7,832 bases of DNA. Origin: Frankiaceae bacterium. Its GTDB lineage: Bacteria; Actinomycetota; Actinomycetes; Frankiales; Frankiaceae. Shown here piece after piece: positions 4,896 to 7,832 of the stretch; within the stretch, counting starts at the first letter, position 1, and every line of letters starts with the position of its first letter. The DNA lies in the NCBI GenBank assembly GCA_030840885.1, contig JAVEDQ010000068.1:1-7832 (forward strand). Reading direction: 5' to 3'. Both the position numbers and the translations under genes were made by a program. A model generated the notes under the pieces. That model searched no databases and was not told where the DNA came from. It was given only the letters and a program-made list of their open reading frames with translations.

Positions 4896-6731
4896 ATGAC
4901 CGCCCCGCCCGGTACGTCTCCGCCGGGAACGAATCCGTCATCGGCGAATCCGTCCGCAGCGAATCCGTCAGGAGCGAGCGGCTCGCCCGTGGCTGACGAG
5001 TCGGTCCGTTCCGCGTCTCGCTCCGCCCGATCGACCCGCCGGCACCAGCCTTACGCGTGGCGTCGCCGGCTGGGTGCCGTGGTCGCCGGGCTGCTGCTGT
5101 CCGTCGCCTTTGCGCCCCACGATCTCTGGTTCCTCGCCCCCATTGCGGTCGCGGCATTGGCGCTGCTCGTCCGTGGCGGCAGCCTGCGCACCGGCTATCT
5201 GCTCGGCCTGCTGTTCGGGCTCGGCTTCCTCGTGCCGTTGCTGGCCTGGGCCCGGGTCGCCGGTGACGACGGATGGCTCGTCCTCTCGTTGCTGCAGGCC
5301 TTGTTCGTCGCCCTGGTCGGACCGCTGTGCGTCCTCGGGTGGCGGGTGCCGCTCAGCGCGGTGTGGATCGGGACCTCGTGGGTCGTCATGGAGGCGGTGC
5401 GCGGCCGCGTCCCGTTCGGTGGCTTCCCCTGGGGGCGGCTCGCGTTCGTCCAGCCGGCCGAGGGCGCCGTCGCCCCCGTCACCCGGCTCGCGGCCATCGG
5501 CGGCGCTCCGCTGGTGACCTTCGCGATCGCCCTCACCGGAGGGTTGCTCGCCACGGCAGTCTTGGCCTTCACGCGGTCGCGTCGCCGGCCGGTCACGGGT
5601 GCCGGGGCGGGCCGTTTCGTCGGCGTGCTGGCGCTGCTCGCCGGCGTCGCCGTGATCGCCGTCGGCGCACTCGTCCCGACCCCCACCGCCGCAGAACCGG
5701 ACCCGGCCGCCGCCGGTCCGGCGTCGGCCACCGTCGCCGCCGTCCAGGGCAACGTGCCGCGGATGGGCCTCGACTGGATGGGGCAGCGCCGGGCCGTGAC
5801 CCGCAACCACCTGCTGCGCACCCAAGAGCTGGCGGCCGCGGTGGCGGCCGGGCGATCGCCGGAGCCGGATCTGGTGCTGTGGCCGGAGAACTCGTCCGAC
5901 CTCGATCCCTTCGTCGACGGCGAGGCGGCCGACCTGCTGTCCGAGGCGTCGCGGAGCATCGGACGGCCGGTCCTGGTGGGCGCCGTGCTCCTCGGCCCGG
6001 GGGAGGGCCACGTCCGCAACGCCGGTCTGCTGTGGGGGCCCGACGGCTATCTCGGTCAGATGTACGTCAAGCGGCACCCGGTGCCCTTCGGCGAGTACCT
6101 GCCCGGGCGTTCGGTCCTGCAGCGCCTCGTCAAGCGATTCGCCGACAGCCTTCCCAACGACTTCCTGCCCGGCCGTTCGCCGGGGCTGTTCGCGACGCCC
6201 GGCCCGGGTGGGACCTACCGCGTGGGGGACGTCATCTGCTTCGAGGTCGCCTACGACGGCCTGGTGCGCGACGTTGTCGACGGCGACGCGCGGTTGCTGG
6301 TGGTGCAGACCAACAACGCCACCTTCGGTCGCTCCGGCGAGACCTACCAGCAGCTCGCGATGTCGCGCCTGCGTTCCATCGAGCACGGCCGCAGCAGCGT
6401 CGTCGTGGCGACCAGCGGACGTAGCGCCCTGATCCGTCCCGACGGCAAGGTGGTCGCCGCATCCGGGCTGTACACGCCGGATGTGCTCGTCGCGCAGCTC
6501 CCGCTGCGCTCGAGTCGGACCGTCGCGGACCGGGGCGGTGCGACCGTCGAGTACGTGCTGGTCGGGCTCGGTCTGCTGGTACCAGCCGGGCTGCTGCTGG
6601 GCCGCCGCCGACGTCCCGGTGCCGGTCGCGACATTCAGGACGAGACCGCGGACCCCACCCGCAACGAGACCCGACACGACGTGGCCACATCCCCGTCGGG
6701 CGTGCCGGGCGAGGCAGGATCATCGGTGTGA
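4896..6731 (+). CDS. lnt: Apolipoprotein N-acyltransferase
   Basis: Transfers an acyl chain from phospholipid to the N-terminal Cys of diacylated lipoproteins, the last step of lipoprotein maturation, on the extracytoplasmic side of the membrane. The 611 residues comprise a Pro/Ser/Ala-rich N-terminal tail (about 1-50), a multi-helix membrane part (about 56-260), a nitrilase-like domain (about 277-540), a last membrane helix (about 551-569) and a hydrophilic tail. The nitrilase triad is visible: Glu331 in LWPEN, Lys392 in YVKRHPVPFGEY and Cys448 in GDVICFE. This matches Glu267/Lys335/Cys387 of the E. coli enzyme. The mycobacterial homologue is the Ppm1 D1 domain or Ppm2. I chose ATG 4896; an in-frame GTG at 4863 would add 11 residues, and neither has a strong ribosome site. 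It overlaps ppm1 by 4 nt, so the two are probably co-translated. Confidence 0.94.
   Translation: MTAPPGTSPPGTNPSSANPSAANPSGASGSPVADESVRSASRSARSTRRHQPYAWRRRLGAVVAGLLLSVAFAPHDLWFLAPIAVAALALLVRGGSLRTGYLLGLLFGLGFLVPLLAWARVAGDDGWLVLSLLQALFVALVGPLCVLGWRVPLSAVWIGTSWVVMEAVRGRVPFGGFPWGRLAFVQPAEGAVAPVTRLAAIGGAPLVTFAIALTGGLLATAVLAFTRSRRRPVTGAGAGRFVGVLALLAGVAVIAVGALVPTPTAAEPDPAAAGPASATVAAVQGNVPRMGLDWMGQRRAVTRNHLLRTQELAAAVAAGRSPEPDLVLWPENSSDLDPFVDGEAADLLSEASRSIGRPVLVGAVLLGPGEGHVRNAGLLWGPDGYLGQMYVKRHPVPFGEYLPGRSVLQRLVKRFADSLPNDFLPGRSPGLFATPGPGGTYRVGDVICFEVAYDGLVRDVVDGDARLLVVQTNNATFGRSGETYQQLAMSRLRSIEHGRSSVVVATSGRSALIRPDGKVVAASGLYTPDVLVAQLPLRSSRTVADRGGATVEYVLVGLGLLVPAGLLLGRRRRPGAGRDIQDETADPTRNETRHDVATSPSGVPGEAGSSV
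4931..4975 (+). repeat. Three 15-bp tandem units in the lnt 5' end
   Basis: GAATCCGTC occurs at 4931, 4946 and 4961, each time followed by six variable bases, giving three 15-bp units. In frame they encode the pentapeptide NPS(S/A/G)A three times, forming part of the disordered cytoplasmic tail ahead of the first helix of Lnt. Confidence 0.8.
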
Positions 6732-7738
6732 GGCACGAGGCAGGTCACCCTGCGCCGAGGACGGCGGGCACGGCACTCGGCGGAAGCGTGCCCGGGCGTG
6801 TGCTGGTGTGCATCCCGACCTACGAGGAGCGGGAGAACCTGCCCGATACGTTGACCCGGCTCCGCGCCGCCGTTCCGGAGGCCGACGTCCTGGTCATCGA
6901 CGACGCCAGCCCGGACGGCACGGGGGAGATCGCCGACCGGCTGGCTGCGACAGACCCGTCGGTCCACGTGCTGCACCGGGCCGGTAAGGCCGGCCTCGGC
7001 GCGGCCTATGTGGCCGGGTTCGCCTGGGGCCTCGGACGCGGCTACGACGTCCTCGTCGAGATGGACGCCGACGGTTCCCATTTGCCCGAGGAGCTGCCGC
7101 GGCTGCTCGCGGCGCTGCACGGGGCCGACGTCGTGCTCGGTTCCCGATGGATGCCCGGCGGCGAGGTGCGCAACTGGCCGCGGTCGCGGCTGGCGCTCTC
7201 CCGAGGCGGCAACATCTACGTCCGGACGGCGCTCGACATGCCCCTCAGCGACGCCACCGGCGGATTCCGCGCCTATCGGGCTTCGGTGCTGCGCAGTCTC
7301 GCCCTGGACTCCGTCGCGAGCCAGGGCTACTGCTTCCAGGTCGACGTCGTCTGGCAGGCGTGGCGGGGCGGCTGGCGGGTCGTCGAGGTGCCCATCACCT
7401 TCATCGAGCGCGAGCGCGGCCAGTCGAAGATGAGCCGCGACATCGTGGCCGAGGCCCTGTGGCGCGTCACCTGGTGGGGCATCCGCAGTCGCCGCAGCCG
7501 GGTGCGGCTGCCGCCGCGCACCGACTCGTCGGCGGGGCTGCCCGACTTCACTCCCGTCGCCGGCCACTCCGCGGCGACGGCAACGATGCCGCTGGCGTCC
7601 GGTGAACGGCGTGCCGCGCCACCGCTGGACCGACCCGCCGCGGCACAGCTGGACCGGCCCGCCGCGGCACAGCTGGACCGGCCCGCCGCGGCACCGCTGG
7701 ATCGGCCCGCCGATGCTGTCCGGACGTCAGGGCACTGA
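6728..7738 (+). CDS. ppm1: Polyprenol monophosphomannose synthase (Dpm1-type glycosyltransferase 2)
   Basis: Transfers mannose from GDP-mannose to polyprenyl phosphate at the cytoplasmic face of the membrane; the product feeds protein O-mannosylation and, in mycobacteria, lipomannan synthesis. The GT-A fold is clear: VLVCIPTYEERENLP (25-39), VLVIDDASPDGTGEI (54-68), DAD metal motif at 113-115 in EMDADGSHLPEELP, GSRWMPGG (138-145), SDATGGFRAYR (174-184) and ERGQSKMS (229-236). There is no C-terminal membrane helix, as in the soluble Dpm1 class that relies on a membrane partner; Lnt beside it may be that partner, since M. smegmatis Ppm2 binds Ppm1. The start is GTG 6728, overlapping the lnt stop (GTGA), with GAGGCAGGA upstream. 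GTG 6788, preceded by GGCGGA, would trim 20 poorly conserved residues. The last 75 or so residues are a low-complexity tail with LDRPAAAQ repeats, unusual for the family. Confidence 0.94.
   Translation: MRHEAGHPAPRTAGTALGGSVPGRVLVCIPTYEERENLPDTLTRLRAAVPEADVLVIDDASPDGTGEIADRLAATDPSVHVLHRAGKAGLGAAYVAGFAWGLGRGYDVLVEMDADGSHLPEELPRLLAALHGADVVLGSRWMPGGEVRNWPRSRLALSRGGNIYVRTALDMPLSDATGGFRAYRASVLRSLALDSVASQGYCFQVDVVWQAWRGGWRVVEVPITFIERERGQSKMSRDIVAEALWRVTWWGIRSRRSRVRLPPRTDSSAGLPDFTPVAGHSAATATMPLASGERRAAPPLDRPAAAQLDRPAAAQLDRPAAAPLDRPADAVRTSGH
7625..7720 (+). repeat. Four 24-bp tandem units in the ppm1 3' end
   Basis: Units begin at 7625, 7649, 7673 and 7697 with CTGGACCG or CTGGATCG. The first three are nearly identical over 24 bp; the fourth diverges after about 16 bp. 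In frame they encode LDRPAAAQ, LDRPAAAQ, LDRPAAAP and LDRPADAV. The near identity suggests recent slippage expansion. Being multiples of 3, copy changes keep the reading frame. Confidence 0.92.
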
Positions 7739-7739
7739 C

Positions 7740-7832
7740 GTGCCCGCCCTGCTGCTGGTCGCGCTACTGGTCGTCCCGCTGCTCGAGCTCTACGTGATCC
7801 TCCAGGTCGCGGACGTCATCGGCGGTTGGCAG
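7740..7832 (+). CDS. fxsA: FxsA family membrane protein (3' end outside window)
   Basis: Only 31 codons are present. They encode MPALLLVALLVVPLLELYVI followed by LQVADVIGGWQ, matching the first helix and the PLLELYVxxxVxxxIGxW signature of FxsA. This is a small inner-membrane protein whose E. coli member, when overproduced, relieves F-plasmid exclusion of phage T7; its normal role is unclear. GTG 7740 follows the ppm1 stop by 1 nt, with AGGG 7 nt upstream. An in-frame ATG at 7713, inside the end of ppm1, would add nine residues and is less likely. FxsA genes are neighbours of ppm1 in mycobacteria too, which supports the call. Confidence 0.85.
   Translation, partial: MPALLLVALLVVPLLELYVILQVADVIGGWQ

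Noticed and set aside
4697..4996. 99-residue plus-strand ORF overlapping the lnt start
   Set aside because: Its end is an out-of-frame reading of the lnt tandem repeats (SESVRSESVRSE) and its start lacks a ribosome site.
4968..6677. 569-residue minus-strand ORF opposite lnt
   Set aside because: His/Gln/Arg/Gly-rich low-complexity translation; the plus strand encodes Lnt with all catalytic residues.
6635..7567. 310-residue minus-strand ORF opposite ppm1
   Set aside because: No recognisable motif, and Ppm1 on the plus strand is certain.
7625..7720. CRISPR-like array
   Set aside because: The units are contiguous 24-bp tandem copies without spacers and lie in frame inside ppm1.

Overview
The window is high-GC DNA (strong G/C preference at third codon positions, GTG starts common) of actinobacterial type. 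The gene content fits: an LpqY-SugA-SugB sugar importer close to the mycobacterial trehalose-recycling system, and an lnt - ppm1 - fxsA block that resembles the lipoprotein/mannosylation locus of mycobacteria and relatives. I cannot name a genus. The two catalytic enzymes Lnt and Ppm1 are separate genes here, as in M. smegmatis, not fused as in M. tuberculosis.

Left part (1-2988, minus strand): a tightly coupled operon read right to left, lpqY (substrate-binding lipoprotein) - sugA (permease) - sugB (permease, cut by the window edge inside its ATPase-contact loop). The genes overlap by 4 nt and 1 nt, so they are probably translationally coupled; the ATPase sugC is expected beyond position 1. 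The 2989-3252 gap holds a candidate promoter with a 19-bp inverted repeat over its -10 region.

Middle (3253-4353, plus strand): a divergently transcribed amidohydrolase-fold protein that has lost the metal-binding HxH and the late Asp, so it looks like a non-catalytic member of the family. It is followed by 542 bp without a convincing gene (4354-4895). That stretch contains overlapping alternative hairpins just after the stop, a perfect 12-bp inverted repeat, a TTGACA-type promoter candidate, and two overlapping very small ORFs.

Right part (4896-7832, plus strand): lnt (apolipoprotein N-acyltransferase, catalytic Glu/Lys/Cys all present), ppm1 (polyprenyl-phosphate mannose synthase, overlapping lnt by 4 nt) and the first 31 codons of fxsA (membrane protein), 1 nt after ppm1. 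Lnt finishes lipoprotein maturation on the outer face of the membrane, and Ppm1 makes the lipid-linked mannose donor on the cytoplasmic side. Both Lnt and Ppm1 carry low-complexity tails built on short in-frame tandem DNA repeats (15 bp in lnt, 24 bp in ppm1).

I found no mobile element, CRISPR array, tRNA, rRNA or evident novel multi-gene system. The most interesting points are the degenerate amidohydrolase, the structured region upstream of lnt, and the repeat-encoded protein tails.
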